DNA of 64,000 nt from JAWSVE01 sp050789445 (lineage in GTDB: Bacteria > Pseudomonadota > Gammaproteobacteria > Pseudomonadales > Cellvibrionaceae): the NCBI GenBank assembly GCA_050789445.1, contig JAILXR010000001.1, forward strand, positions 1 to 64,000, given 5' to 3'. A program made the position numbers and the translations under genes. The notes beneath the pieces were generated by a model. That model was not told the DNA's origin. It ran no database searches and saw only the letters and a program-made list of their open reading frames with translations. Numbering within the stretch: the stretch's first letter is position 1; every line of letters begins with the position of its first letter. This document shows, piece by piece, positions 1-12,600 of this stretch.

Positions 1-3000
1 TTCTACCAGATCGACAACAGCGGGGTGATCACGATCACGGCGGCTGGTGTGACGGCGGCGGTGAACGACTTTGAGACGGCGCCGAACAGCGGCGTGTACA
101 ACGTGACGATGACCGACGGGAGTGGCGACACGACGGCGGCGAACATCACGCTGAACGAAACGAACGTGAATGATAATACGCCGGAGTTCCGTTCCGGCAG
201 TGATGTTGCAGGCGATGCGCCGAACGTTGACAGTTATGATTTTGGTATCTTGTCGGAAGGCAGCACAAGCGGTACAAGCGTTGGCACCGTGGTTGCGGAT
301 GACGGGGATCTGCCTAGCGACGTTCTGAGCTACCGCTTTGATGGCGGATCGTTGATCAATGGAGTGTTTACTATTAATGCAAATACTGGTGAGATTACTC
401 TTAATCAAGACATCGACGATGCGGACCTAGGTAACTTCAATTTGAGTGTGGAAGTGTCGGACGACGGCTTTGTGACGACCGGTGATACTGCGAGCGTCGT
501 GATCGAGCTGGCTAATGTTAACGATGCGCCGGTAATAGACCTTGATACAGACAACTCAACAGCTTCTGGCTCTGACTTTGTTACATCATTCACAGAAGGT
601 GGTTCTGCGGCATACATTGCTGATGTTGATGTGAATATTTCAGATGTGGATGATACTAATATCGAATCCGCTACGATCACTATTCAAAGTGTTGAGGCAG
701 GTGATTTACTGTCGACAGGCTCATTGCCATCAGGAATTGTTGCGAGTTCTTATAATCCAGTAACTGGAGTGATGACGTTAACGGGTAGCGCTACATTAGC
801 TGAATATCAAACGGCAATTCGCGCTGTACAGTTTACTAATGATGGTTCATCGGTTGCGGTAACGCGATCTGTAACAGTCAGCGTAAATGACGGCGATAAT
901 ACGAGTAATGTTGCAACAACGACGATTAATGTTTCAACATTGCCAACACTTTCTATTGATGATGTTTCTGTTCAAGAACCTGAAAGTGGAACAACAACGT
1001 TAACGTTCACAATTTCTCTCGATCAAACATTGGCTACGGATTTCACATTTGATTACAGCTCGGTAGATATTAGTGCATTGGCAGGTAGTGACTACGTTGC
1101 AACTGGTGCAAGTAGCGGAGTCATCGTTGCGGGAGCAACTTCGACGACAGTAACTATCACAGTGAATAGCGATGCGAATATCTATGAAGGTGATGAAACA
1201 TTCTCTCTCGATTTATCCAACTTTAACCAAACCGTGAATTATGAATCTGGTGCTCATACAACCGCTGGAGGGATTCAAGGTATAGGAACGATTGGAGCGA
1301 ATAACGGGGCACCTGTTGCAACGGATGATTCGTTTATAACAGCACCTGATACCGCTTTGATCACAGGTAACGTGTTTAGTAATGATGAGCTTGTTGATAA
1401 TGCTGCACTGAGTGCATTTGACTCAACGAGTACTGGCGGCGGAACTGTTTCAGATAACGGTGATGGAACATTTACCTATACACCAGCTTCTGGGTTCGTA
1501 GGAACAGATACTTTCACTTACACATTGACTGACGATGATGGCGAAACAAGTACAGCAACTGTTTCTGTAGAAGTAACGTCAGCTGTTGTAACTCCTCCAG
1601 TTGTTTCTAATGTTCCTGACACAACATTCACAGAAAATGGCGAGCCAGTAAAACTTTTACCTGGCACCTCTCTTTCTGATGCAGATAGTACAACATTGTC
1701 TTCGGTTGTGGTCGAAATGACGGGGTACATACCTTCACAGGATATGTTAGATTTCTTGGCGGCGGGAACTTCAGTTGTAGGCACGGTAAATGTAACGGGC
1801 AATGTCTGGGAGTTAACGTTAACTGGCGGCGCGGATATCAATGAATACCTCGCTGTTTTAAATACGCTTTCTTATGATAATTCCTCTGAAAACCCAAGTA
1901 CGGCAACAAGAGATATTACAGTTACGGCTTATGATGAGCAGTACAATAATGTGTTCAGTAGCGATGCAGGATCATTAGCAGTTATTGCTGTTAACGATGC
2001 GCCAATTGTTACAGATAATGATGTCTTTACGGCTGAAAGTACAAACGATAATGCACTAGGAATTGTTGCCCCAACAGATTTTGATAGCGATGACAGTACA
2101 CTTGTCATTACTGTAACTAGCTTGCCGCCAACAGTGGGTACGGTGATGTTAGCTGATGGCGTGACGCCGGTTACACTCGGTCAAGTTTTAACGATCGCTG
2201 AATTAACTGGTTTAGTTTTTGATGCTGGAACGGTCGAAGGTACAGAAGCTTTTACTTATACCGTAAGTGATGGCGATATCGTTACAACAGGCACAACGAC
2301 TATTGATGTTGGTACTACTAATGCTGATTTTGCAACAGTTTATGAAGGTGGTTTGGCAGGCGGCTCACAAGTAGGAGATGCGTTTGTTAGTGGAAATCTT
2401 TTAGATAATGACGCGATAGCTACATCGGCAATAGACAGTGTTGATTTTAATGGAACAAATTATACCGCTTCTGGTGGTGTGATTACTGTCGATACCCCTC
2501 TAGGCGTATTAACTGTTTATGCCGATAACTCCACGCCAGGTAAAGCAGTCGGTGAATACGACTATCAGTTAGAGGTGACAGATGGAACTAGCAATGATGT
2601 TACCGAGCAATTTACTTACAACTTTACTAGCGGTATAGCTTATTCAGATGATCTTACTATCACGATCATAGATGATTTACCGATAGCGAATGACCTTGAA
2701 GAAGATATTCCAGAATCGGAAGAGAAAGTGTTTAACCTTGTATTTACTTTGGATGTTTCAGGTAGCATGGACACCACTGTCGGTTCGACGGGTCAGAGCC
2801 GATTTGATTTAGCGAGGCAGGCGCTCGAAGCTTTGGCTCAAGAGTACTTCGGCCAGTCGACTAGGGTAGATGTAACACTGAATACTTTTAGTTCGAATGC
2901 TACTGAAATTGGTACTTATCAAAACATCACAGATCTTCAAGCGGCGCTTAACGGTCTTTCTACCGGTGGTCAGACAGATTATCGTGACGCTGTGAATTTA

Positions 3001-5898
3001 ATAGAGAGTGTTTTTACCGGAGATATATCTGGGCAAAATACCGCGGATGATGTACAAAATATCTCTTACTTTTTATCTGACGGAGAACCTTATTTAACTA
3101 ATGGTGATGACCCTTCACCCGTTGGAACTGGCTTTGATTCCTATGTGAACAGTAATTCAATTGATTCCTACGCTGTTGGTATAGGTACAGGCTTACCAGG
3201 CGATCTTTCGGATCTGAATTACATACACAATGTTGATTCTTTGGGGCAGGGTAATGGCCATGTGGATGATGCATTGATCGTTTCTGATGTATCGCTGCTA
3301 GAATCAGAACTCTTAAGTACAGTTCCAACAGCGTTTGGTGGAAACATTACCTTCAACGGATCGATACCAAATATTTTATTTGGTGCCGATGATGGTTATG
3401 TCGAATCGATAGCACTCGATCTTGTTTCAGGAAATAGAACATTCACCTTCGATGGGACAACGATTACAACTCCTCCAGGTATAGGTGTGGTAAATGGATC
3501 AGAGTTAACTCTAAGCAGTTCAAATGTAGGGGATGGCTTCGGGTTCGGAACTTTCACCTTCGATTTTGCAGATGGCACCTACTTGTTCAGCGCTCCAAAT
3601 GGGACAGCACCTGCAACATTTAATTTTGATTACACCGTTTTGGATGGTGATGGTGACAGTGCTTCAGCAATGGCAACAATTAATATTATCGATGATGTTC
3701 CAGATGCTCGAGATGATTTAGATTCCTATCAAGCTGGCGATGCGATTGAAGGCAATGTCATTAATGGATTGGGTACTGATGCCGGACCAAAATTTGGCAC
3801 TGGCTTTACCCCGTTTGCCGCTCAAGGTGGAGGCATTGATAAAATTGTTGATGATGCCACTGTTACTGAATTTACTTTCATGGGTTCTGAGATATCGCTT
3901 GATTTAAATTTTGTGCTTGGCCCAGCACCATCAGGTACATCTGAAAGTGTATTACTTGATTCGCAAGGAGCGATCAATGCGTCTCAATTTAATATTGTTG
4001 GGTCTGCAGGTTTAACATTTAATCAAGAAGGTGGTACGGGTGTAGGAGTTACTGGCGGTCAGACTTCCAATTTGAGTAATGATGAAACGCTCACAGTTAA
4101 TTTCGATTCTGGCGACTTACCTTATGGTATTAATAATCTAGTCCTGACAATTTCGGATTTTCAGGATGGTAATGGAGATCAAGTTACGGTTGATATTTAT
4201 AACACCGCAGGAACGTTAATAGGGACCGAAGTACAAAATGCAACAAACGGCAATGCCGAAACAGTTGATCTTTCTGCATATTCTGGTGTTGGTTCTGTGG
4301 TGGTTAGAGAAACAGGTGGAGGTTGGGATATACAATTACAAAATATTGCTTATGATCCAGCACCAGCCACAGAGGTACTTGTTGAAACTGGCGGAAACAA
4401 TGGCAGCAATCTGAGCTGGGTTTATAGCCATGAAGTTGATATCAATGGTAATGATGTTTTCCAGGCTACTGTTACAGATTCAGATGATGGCTCAGTTTTC
4501 ATTATGCGTAGTAATGGTTATTACGAATATGAACCTGTACCAGCGGTTATTCCTGTTACTCCAGATGCTGTAGCTACAACCAGCGCAGCTAATGTTACAG
4601 CGAGTGACTTAACCCTTACGGGATTTGATAGTGGTGGTGGCTCAGCGACATTAATTTATTCCGGTGAGGGTGTGACCATTCAAGGCGGAGGTAATGATGA
4701 TCGTATTGATGATGGTGAAACACTGAGTATTGATTTTACATCTAAAGGTGGAAATATTTTTGGCGTAGAGAATATTGTGTTCGATCTGACCAGTGCGAGT
4801 GCAGGTGAAACTGTTACCTACACAATTTACGCATTAGATGGAGTGACTGTTCTAGGTACTGAAAATTCTTCGGCAGATCCATTCACTATATCTGCAACAG
4901 AATATAGTCAGATTGGCCGCATCGACTTTACAGCTGATACTGGTGGTACTTGGGTTCGACTACAAAATATCTCTTTTGATGAACTGCAATCAGCTCCTCC
5001 AACGACAGAGTCCCCTGTTTTTGTTGATTACACTCTCACAGACTCTGATGGTCAGTCTGACACTGCAAGATTGTCACTTTATTCCATTGATAATGAGATT
5101 ACGGGTACAGTGGGTGCGGATAATATTGCCGGCGGTGCAACCAACGATGCGATTATTGGAGACGCTGGTAATGACACATTATCTGGCGGCGATGGACACG
5201 ACAATATCTCTGGCGGTAGTGGTCTTGACCTCCTAGTTGGCGGTTTAGGTGATGATTACTTAAGCGGTGGCGATGATGCTGATGAGCTTCAAGGTGGAGA
5301 TGGTTCAGATCACTTGTCTGGTGATTCGGGAGATGACTTGCTCGATGGCGGCCAAGGCGATGATATTGCGCTTGGTGGTGATGGAGACGATTTGATCTTT
5401 GGTGGCGCTGGTGACGATAAGTTACAAGGCGAAGCTGGTGATGATCAGTTATTCGGTGGTGCAGGAAGCGATAATCTTTCTGGTGGCGACGGTGATGATG
5501 TCCTAATCGGCGGCACAGGCGATGATAATTTACTGGGTGGTCACGGCGTCGATGTCTTCAAATGGTCATTTGGTGACGGTGGAACAGCGGGTTCTCCTGC
5601 GGTAGATACCATTTCTGACTTCGATCCTGATCCTACGAGTGGCGGCGGTGATGCACTTGATCTACGCGATTTATTGGTTGGTGAATCGGAAGCAACGCTC
5701 TCTGATTTCCTCTTTGTTGAAACGTCTGGGGCCGATACAGTCATTCACGTAAGTAGTGATGGCGGCTTTACGGGAGGCTATGACAGTGGCGCTGAAGATC
5801 AAACAATCATTATAGAGGGTATAGATTTAGTCGGCGGATTGGATCAAAGTACTCTAATTGCGGATTTGATCACGAATGGAAAATTGATTATCGATTAA
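1..5898 (+). CDS. Giant RTX adhesin, type I secreted (LapA-like), 3' part
   Basis: The reading frame is open at base 1, so the N-terminus lies outside the window; about 1965 residues are visible. In order they show cadherin-like and VNDAP-type beta-sandwich repeats (residues about 60-320), a Calx-beta domain (about 317-425), Big/cadherin-like repeats (about 435-890), and a von Willebrand A domain (about 908-1115) with an intact MIDAS motif DVSGS at 918-922. Further repeats, about 15 RTX nonapeptides (5158-5562) and a C-terminal type I secretion signal domain follow. This is the plan of LapA-type biofilm adhesins, exported by an ABC/TolC system and retained at the cell surface. The lapG/lapD pair and a TolC gene lie downstream, which supports that role. 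The LapG cleavage site would be in the missing N-terminus. A terminator follows directly. Codon use shifts sharply in the first 180 bases. Confidence 0.93.
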   Translation, partial: FYQIDNSGVITITAAGVTAAVNDFETAPNSGVYNVTMTDGSGDTTAANITLNETNVNDNTPEFRSGSDVAGDAPNVDSYDFGILSEGSTSGTSVGTVVADDGDLPSDVLSYRFDGGSLINGVFTINANTGEITLNQDIDDADLGNFNLSVEVSDDGFVTTGDTASVVIELANVNDAPVIDLDTDNSTASGSDFVTSFTEGGSAAYIADVDVNISDVDDTNIESATITIQSVEAGDLLSTGSLPSGIVASSYNPVTGVMTLTGSATLAEYQTAIRAVQFTNDGSSVAVTRSVTVSVNDGDNTSNVATTTINVSTLPTLSIDDVSVQEPESGTTTLTFTISLDQTLATDFTFDYSSVDISALAGSDYVATGASSGVIVAGATSTTVTITVNSDANIYEGDETFSLDLSNFNQTVNYESGAHTTAGGIQGIGTIGANNGAPVATDDSFITAPDTALITGNVFSNDELVDNAALSAFDSTSTGGGTVSDNGDGTFTYTPASGFVGTDTFTYTLTDDDGETSTATVSVEVTSAVVTPPVVSNVPDTTFTENGEPVKLLPGTSLSDADSTTLSSVVVEMTGYIPSQDMLDFLAAGTSVVGTVNVTGNVWELTLTGGADINEYLAVLNTLSYDNSSENPSTATRDITVTAYDEQYNNVFSSDAGSLAVIAVNDAPIVTDNDVFTAESTNDNALGIVAPTDFDSDDSTLVITVTSLPPTVGTVMLADGVTPVTLGQVLTIAELTGLVFDAGTVEGTEAFTYTVSDGDIVTTGTTTIDVGTTNADFATVYEGGLAGGSQVGDAFVSGNLLDNDAIATSAIDSVDFNGTNYTASGGVITVDTPLGVLTVYADNSTPGKAVGEYDYQLEVTDGTSNDVTEQFTYNFTSGIAYSDDLTITIIDDLPIANDLEEDIPESEEKVFNLVFTLDVSGSMDTTVGSTGQSRFDLARQALEALAQEYFGQSTRVDVTLNTFSSNATEIGTYQNITDLQAALNGLSTGGQTDYRDAVNLIESVFTGDISGQNTADDVQNISYFLSDGEPYLTNGDDPSPVGTGFDSYVNSNSIDSYAVGIGTGLPGDLSDLNYIHNVDSLGQGNGHVDDALIVSDVSLLESELLSTVPTAFGGNITFNGSIPNILFGADDGYVESIALDLVSGNRTFTFDGTTITTPPGIGVVNGSELTLSSSNVGDGFGFGTFTFDFADGTYLFSAPNGTAPATFNFDYTVLDGDGDSASAMATINIIDDVPDARDDLDSYQAGDAIEGNVINGLGTDAGPKFGTGFTPFAAQGGGIDKIVDDATVTEFTFMGSEISLDLNFVLGPAPSGTSESVLLDSQGAINASQFNIVGSAGLTFNQEGGTGVGVTGGQTSNLSNDETLTVNFDSGDLPYGINNLVLTISDFQDGNGDQVTVDIYNTAGTLIGTEVQNATNGNAETVDLSAYSGVGSVVVRETGGGWDIQLQNIAYDPAPATEVLVETGGNNGSNLSWVYSHEVDINGNDVFQATVTDSDDGSVFIMRSNGYYEYEPVPAVIPVTPDAVATTSAANVTASDLTLTGFDSGGGSATLIYSGEGVTIQGGGNDDRIDDGETLSIDFTSKGGNIFGVENIVFDLTSASAGETVTYTIYALDGVTVLGTENSSADPFTISATEYSQIGRIDFTADTGGTWVRLQNISFDELQSAPPTTESPVFVDYTLTDSDGQSDTARLSLYSIDNEITGTVGADNIAGGATNDAIIGDAGNDTLSGGDGHDNISGGSGLDLLVGGLGDDYLSGGDDADELQGGDGSDHLSGDSGDDLLDGGQGDDIALGGDGDDLIFGGAGDDKLQGEAGDDQLFGGAGSDNLSGGDGDDVLIGGTGDDNLLGGHGVDVFKWSFGDGGTAGSPAVDTISDFDPDPTSGGGDALDLRDLLVGESEATLSDFLFVETSGADTVIHVSSDGGFTGGYDSGAEDQTIIIEGIDLVGGLDQSTLIADLITNGKLIID
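5158..5562 (+). repeat. RTX nonapeptide repeat block (15 x 27 bp)
   Basis: Fifteen in-frame units of nine codons of the form GGxGxDxLx are seen without interruption, for example GGDGDDLIF and GGAGDDKLQ. In this family such repeats bind calcium outside the cell and fold the exported C-terminus into a parallel beta-roll. The units diverge at the DNA level, so this is an old array and not a recent expansion. Confidence 0.95.
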
Positions 5899-5925
5899 GG
5901 TGTACCTACTAAAGGTGCAATATAA

Positions 5926-5952
5926 GGGCGTCTAAAGCAGACGCCCTTTTTT
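5926..5952 (+). terminator. Rho-independent terminator of the adhesin gene
   Basis: A perfect 8-bp stem (gggcgtct / agacgccc) with a 5-base loop is followed by six T. It lies 28 bases after the adhesin stop codon, so the adhesin is the last gene of its transcript. Confidence 0.92.
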
Positions 5953-6168
5953 GTGGTTGATAATTATTGGAATGCTGGTGTGAATCTCTAAAAATTATCG
6001 GTTGATAATTGGGTGCCGTTTTTTTAGCTGTAGAAGGCAGAAAGCGCTAATTAGGGAAGACGGAAAGTTCGGCGAAGGTGAATGTTCATAAGCTTTAGTA
6101 TGACAGCATACTTTGGCACTAATCTGGCAGTTTACATTCACCACTGTGATTCTGGAGAAATGAAAGAA

Positions 6169-8670
<2,502 letters not shown>

Positions 8671-8882
8671 ATTATTTACATCATTGGGAGATGGCAATAA
8701 TAATGGTTTGTATCTTAATACCTAAAAGAATCATACCCCTTTGTTTTTAGGAGACAGTTAAAATTTCACGCATTTTTTTGCTAATTTTTACAAAACTCAT
8801 TTTTTCCAGCTAGGCTTAATTAGAGTGTCTGATTTTTTTGACGCTGTATGTAAATTGAAATTGAAAATGAGAGTGTGTAGGT

Positions 8883-9230
8883 ATGCCTTACGTCAGTCGT
8901 AGTGATGACGGAAAAATAGTAGCAGTGAGTGATCAAGTGATTGCTGGATGCGCAGAATCTATTGATCACACAGATGCTGAACTGAACGAATTTATTTCTG
9001 AAGTTGCTAGTGAAAAGTTGACTGTAGACACTGCTCGGTTTTTTCAATCGGATATGGAATTTATCCGAGTAATGGAAGATTTGATTAATGTGCTAATCGA
9101 CAAAAACATTATTTGTTTTACAGATCTTCCAGATATAGCACAGCAAAAAGTTTCTCATCGAAAATCGATTCGAGCTGCTATTAGTGAGCAAATCGACCTC
9201 CTTGATGACGATGATGACTTTATGATTTAG
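8883..9230 (+). CDS. Small conserved protein of the 'tryptophan synthase beta-like' family
   Basis: This 115-residue acidic protein begins MPYVSRSDDGKIVAVS and contains FIRVMEDLINVLIDKNII and FTDLPDIAQQK, followed by a C-terminal run of Asp. The pattern matches a small gammaproteobacterial family often labelled 'tryptophan synthase subunit beta like', although it has no PLP lysine motif and is far too short for that enzyme (about 400 residues). No signal peptide or membrane segment is visible, so it is probably cytosolic. The gene stands alone between two larger genes with over 200 bases on each side, and its ribosome binding site is weak. The function is unknown. Confidence 0.75.
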   Translation: MPYVSRSDDGKIVAVSDQVIAGCAESIDHTDAELNEFISEVASEKLTVDTARFFQSDMEFIRVMEDLINVLIDKNIICFTDLPDIAQQKVSHRKSIRAAISEQIDLLDDDDDFMI

Positions 9231-9623
9231 TTGTTTTGAATCGTCCGTTTTTTCAATGTGTAAATAATTTATTCAGTTCTTATTCTTGTATCCAGTTTGC
9301 TTTTAATTCCCTTTTGTTTTTCTCTTCAAAATTATAATTATTTAAGTGCTAACTTCAAACCGTGAAGGGCTTAACATAATTTAACTTTATTGGTTTTCCC
9401 GGAACTTCAAATTCCAAAATTTGTTAAAAGTTGTGTTTGATGTCGTAGCCATTTCTGGCTGGTACTCATTAGTATTCGCGCCCACGTGTCGATGGGTTTA
9501 TTAAAAAAATAATACAGTTCGAAAAATAATAATTTTATTTTACTTAATTATGGAATATTCCAGTGGTCTTAAACGTTGCCGCCTCATCGACACGTACCTT
9601 AAAAATAAAAACGAGGCTTCATT
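9231..9623. other. Long AT-rich intergenic region upstream of the cytochrome gene
   Basis: No convincing open reading frame or RNA gene is visible in these 393 bases. The only structure noted is the widely spaced inverted repeat at 9484-9595. The rest is AT-rich and probably holds the promoter of the downstream gene; no clear -35/-10 pair could be assigned. Confidence 0.6.
9484..9595. repeat. 11-bp inverted repeat with 90-bp spacer
   Basis: The arm acgtgtcgatg at 9484-9494 is matched exactly by its reverse complement catcgacacgt at 9585-9595. The second arm ends 28 bases before the ATG of the beta-propeller/cytochrome gene, overlapping its likely leader. It could be two operator half-sites or pair in the RNA; neither is shown by the sequence alone. 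Confidence 0.6.
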
Positions 9624-12600
9624 ATGAAATTCTGGGAATCAAAAAACTATAAAAGTATAGTTTTTACACTTTTTGTTATTGCTGTTACTTCGCCAGCACT
9701 AACAATCGCTCAAGCAAATATTATTTATGAGGAAATTTTTTCTTCAGGGCTGGGTGAATTTACATCTATAGGAAGGGTTTCCACTGGTCGCTATGGTTTA
9801 CGCCTGCGCGGTGGCTCGTCGTCGATAGCGAACTCTGGAGTTATTAATACAAGTGGTTACGAGAATATTGTGGTCACTTTTGATTTGAATACAGTTGGAT
9901 TAGATGCAAATGAGTCGGGTATTACAGAAATATCTGTTAACGGCGGAACATTCAATGCTGTAAATACAGCAACCGGTAGTACTAATACGAGAGTGAATAT
10001 TCCTCTGGATGGCTCTGATAATTTAAATATTAGATTACGGTTTTCGATGAATGCGAGTAGCTATTTTGAACGCTATGAAATTAGTAATTTGGTCGTTGAG
10101 GGGCAAGTAGATGATGGCTCGAATCCTCCCCCTCCACCTCCGGGTGATGCTGATGTTCCAGAGCGCGGAGATTTTGTCACATTTGAATCAGGTCAAGTGA
10201 GACCACTTGCTTTATCGAGTGATGGGAATCAATTATTTGCGGTTAACACGCCAGATAACCGAGTTGAGATTTTTGATGTTAGTGGAAATGTTCCACAACT
10301 TATTGATTCTGTTTTAGTTGGACTAGAACCAGTTGCTGTAGCACTTAGAAATGATAGTGAGTTATGGGTTGTTAATCATTTGTCTGACAGTGTTTCGATT
10401 CTTGATGTATCAACGTTTCCTGTAAAAATTAAAAATACTTTATTGGTAGGGGACGAGCCGAGGGACATTGTTTTTGCAGGAAGAAATAAAGACATTGCCT
10501 ATATTACAACGGCACATAGAGGGCAAAATGCACCGTTTGATCCACAGCTCACAAGAGAAGGAATTGGTCGTGCAGATGTTTGGGTGTTTGATAGTAATGA
10601 TATTGGCGATTCATTAGGCGGCAGCCCCGTTACCATTTTAAATATGTTTGGTGACACACCTCGTGCATTGGCTGTTAATGCCGATGGAACTCGGGTTTAT
10701 GCAGCAATTCTGAACTCAGGAAATCGCACAACTGTATTAACAGATGACCGTGGTGAAGGTGGAATTAATAAACCATCACCGAGTACAGATGACAATGGTA
10801 ATGATGAGCCAGAGACGGGTTTAATTGTTCAGTATGATGGAAGAAACTGGAAAGACAATGGTGATCCAACTCGTAATATTCCAGGAAGTAATTGGGATGA
10901 CAGAGTTAAAATTAATCTCCCCGACTACGATGTTTTTACAATCGATGCGAGCCGATCAGTTCCTCGTGTGATTAATGAAACGAGTGGCGTGGGAACGACA
11001 TTGTTCAACATGGCCGTTAATCCCAGTAGCGGTAATCTATACGTGAGTAATCAAGAAGCGAGAAATGTTGTCCGTTTCGAAGGACCTGGAACACGTTCAA
11101 CGACAGTGAATGGACACTTTGTTGAAAGTCGAATTACTGTTGTTGATGGTAACAATGTTAATCCTCGTCATTTGAATAAGCATATTAATTATGACTCAAA
11201 TCTAGGTACGACAAGTGAGCGTTCACGCTCGTTAGCGACCCCGCTAGAAATGGCCGTGAGTGATAACGGTAATGATCTTTATGTGGTTGCTATGGGCTCA
11301 AATAAATTGGCTCGGTTTTCGACAAATCAGTTAGAAAATAATACGTTTAATCCATCAGCTGAAAATCATCTTGTGTTAACAGGTGGTGGACCAACAGGTG
11401 TTGTTCTTGATGATAGCCGTGATAGAGCTTATGTATTAACGCGTTTTGATAATGGTATCTCAGTTGTTAACACTAGTGCGTCTTTGAGTGAGATATCTCA
11501 TATTACGATGTTTAATCCTGAACCTGCCATTGTAAAAAATGGACGACGTTTTATGTACGATGCGAACTACACTTCAAGTCGTGGTGATTCGTCATGTTCT
11601 GGCTGCCATATATTTGGAGATATGGACCATCTTGCTTGGGATTTGGGTAATCCTGATGAAGTAACGTTCAGGACTCCAAACGTCTATAACGAAAACATTC
11701 CTTCCTTTGGTCGGAATCGAGATGTGCATCCCATGAAAGGCCCTATGACTACACAAAGTTTTCGGGGGATGAAAGGCAATGGTCCAATGCATTGGCGCGG
11801 CGATAGAACGGGACAAACGGCTTCTTTTGGTGAAACGTTAGAAGAGCAAGCGTTTGAAGATTTCAATGTGGCGTTTGTTGGATTGTTGGGCAGAGAAGAT
11901 GAGCTGACAGAAAGTGAAATGGATGCGTTCGCTAAATTTGTTTTAGAGCTGACTTATCCGCCTAACCCAATCGCCAACCTAGATAACAGTTTAACGTCAC
12001 AGCAACAGCAGGCGTTGCAAATTTATAACACAGTAACATCTGATACCTTAACTAACTGCAATGGATGTCACCGATTAAATCCGGATTTAGGTCAGTTTGG
12101 TACGGATGGAACGATGTCAATTGAGGGAGCTGGTGTTGCTGAGGATATGAAAATTCCTCACTTAAGAAATATGTATCAAAAAGTAGGGATGTTCGGGAAA
12201 AACTCACAACTAAATGTACCTTTTTTAGGTGATCAAATTCGAGGTTTTGGTTTTGATAACTCAGGCGCAAATGGTTCGGTTTTTGGTTTTTTAAGTGAGA
12301 ATGCGTTCACGTTGAGTGACAGCGATACACGTTTGGTGGAAGACTTAGTTTTAGCATTTCAATCTGAAATGAATCCTATTGTCGGTCAGCAAGTGACAGT
12401 CTTGCCAAGCAATCGCAATCGTAGTGATATCAGTAATCGCTTGGACTTGTTGGTGGAACGCGCTTTAGTGATTAACCCCCGTCCAGAATGTGAATTGGTT
12501 GCGTCAATGGTATTAGCTTCACAAAGGGTGAGCTGGGTAATGAACGATGAGGGTGTGTTTGTTGCAAGTGACCATAACCAGTCGGCTCTAACGTTAGATG

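Noticed and set aside
5158..5562. Regular repeat that could suggest CRISPR or satellite DNA
   Set aside because: The 27-bp periodicity is in frame and codes for RTX nonapeptides; there are no spacers.
8883..9230. Tryptophan synthase beta subunit
   Set aside because: It is too short and has no PLP-binding lysine or glycine-rich phosphate loop.
9231..9623. Possible c-di-GMP riboswitch before the cytochrome gene
   Set aside because: The conserved GEMM core elements are not present; only the long inverted repeat is seen.
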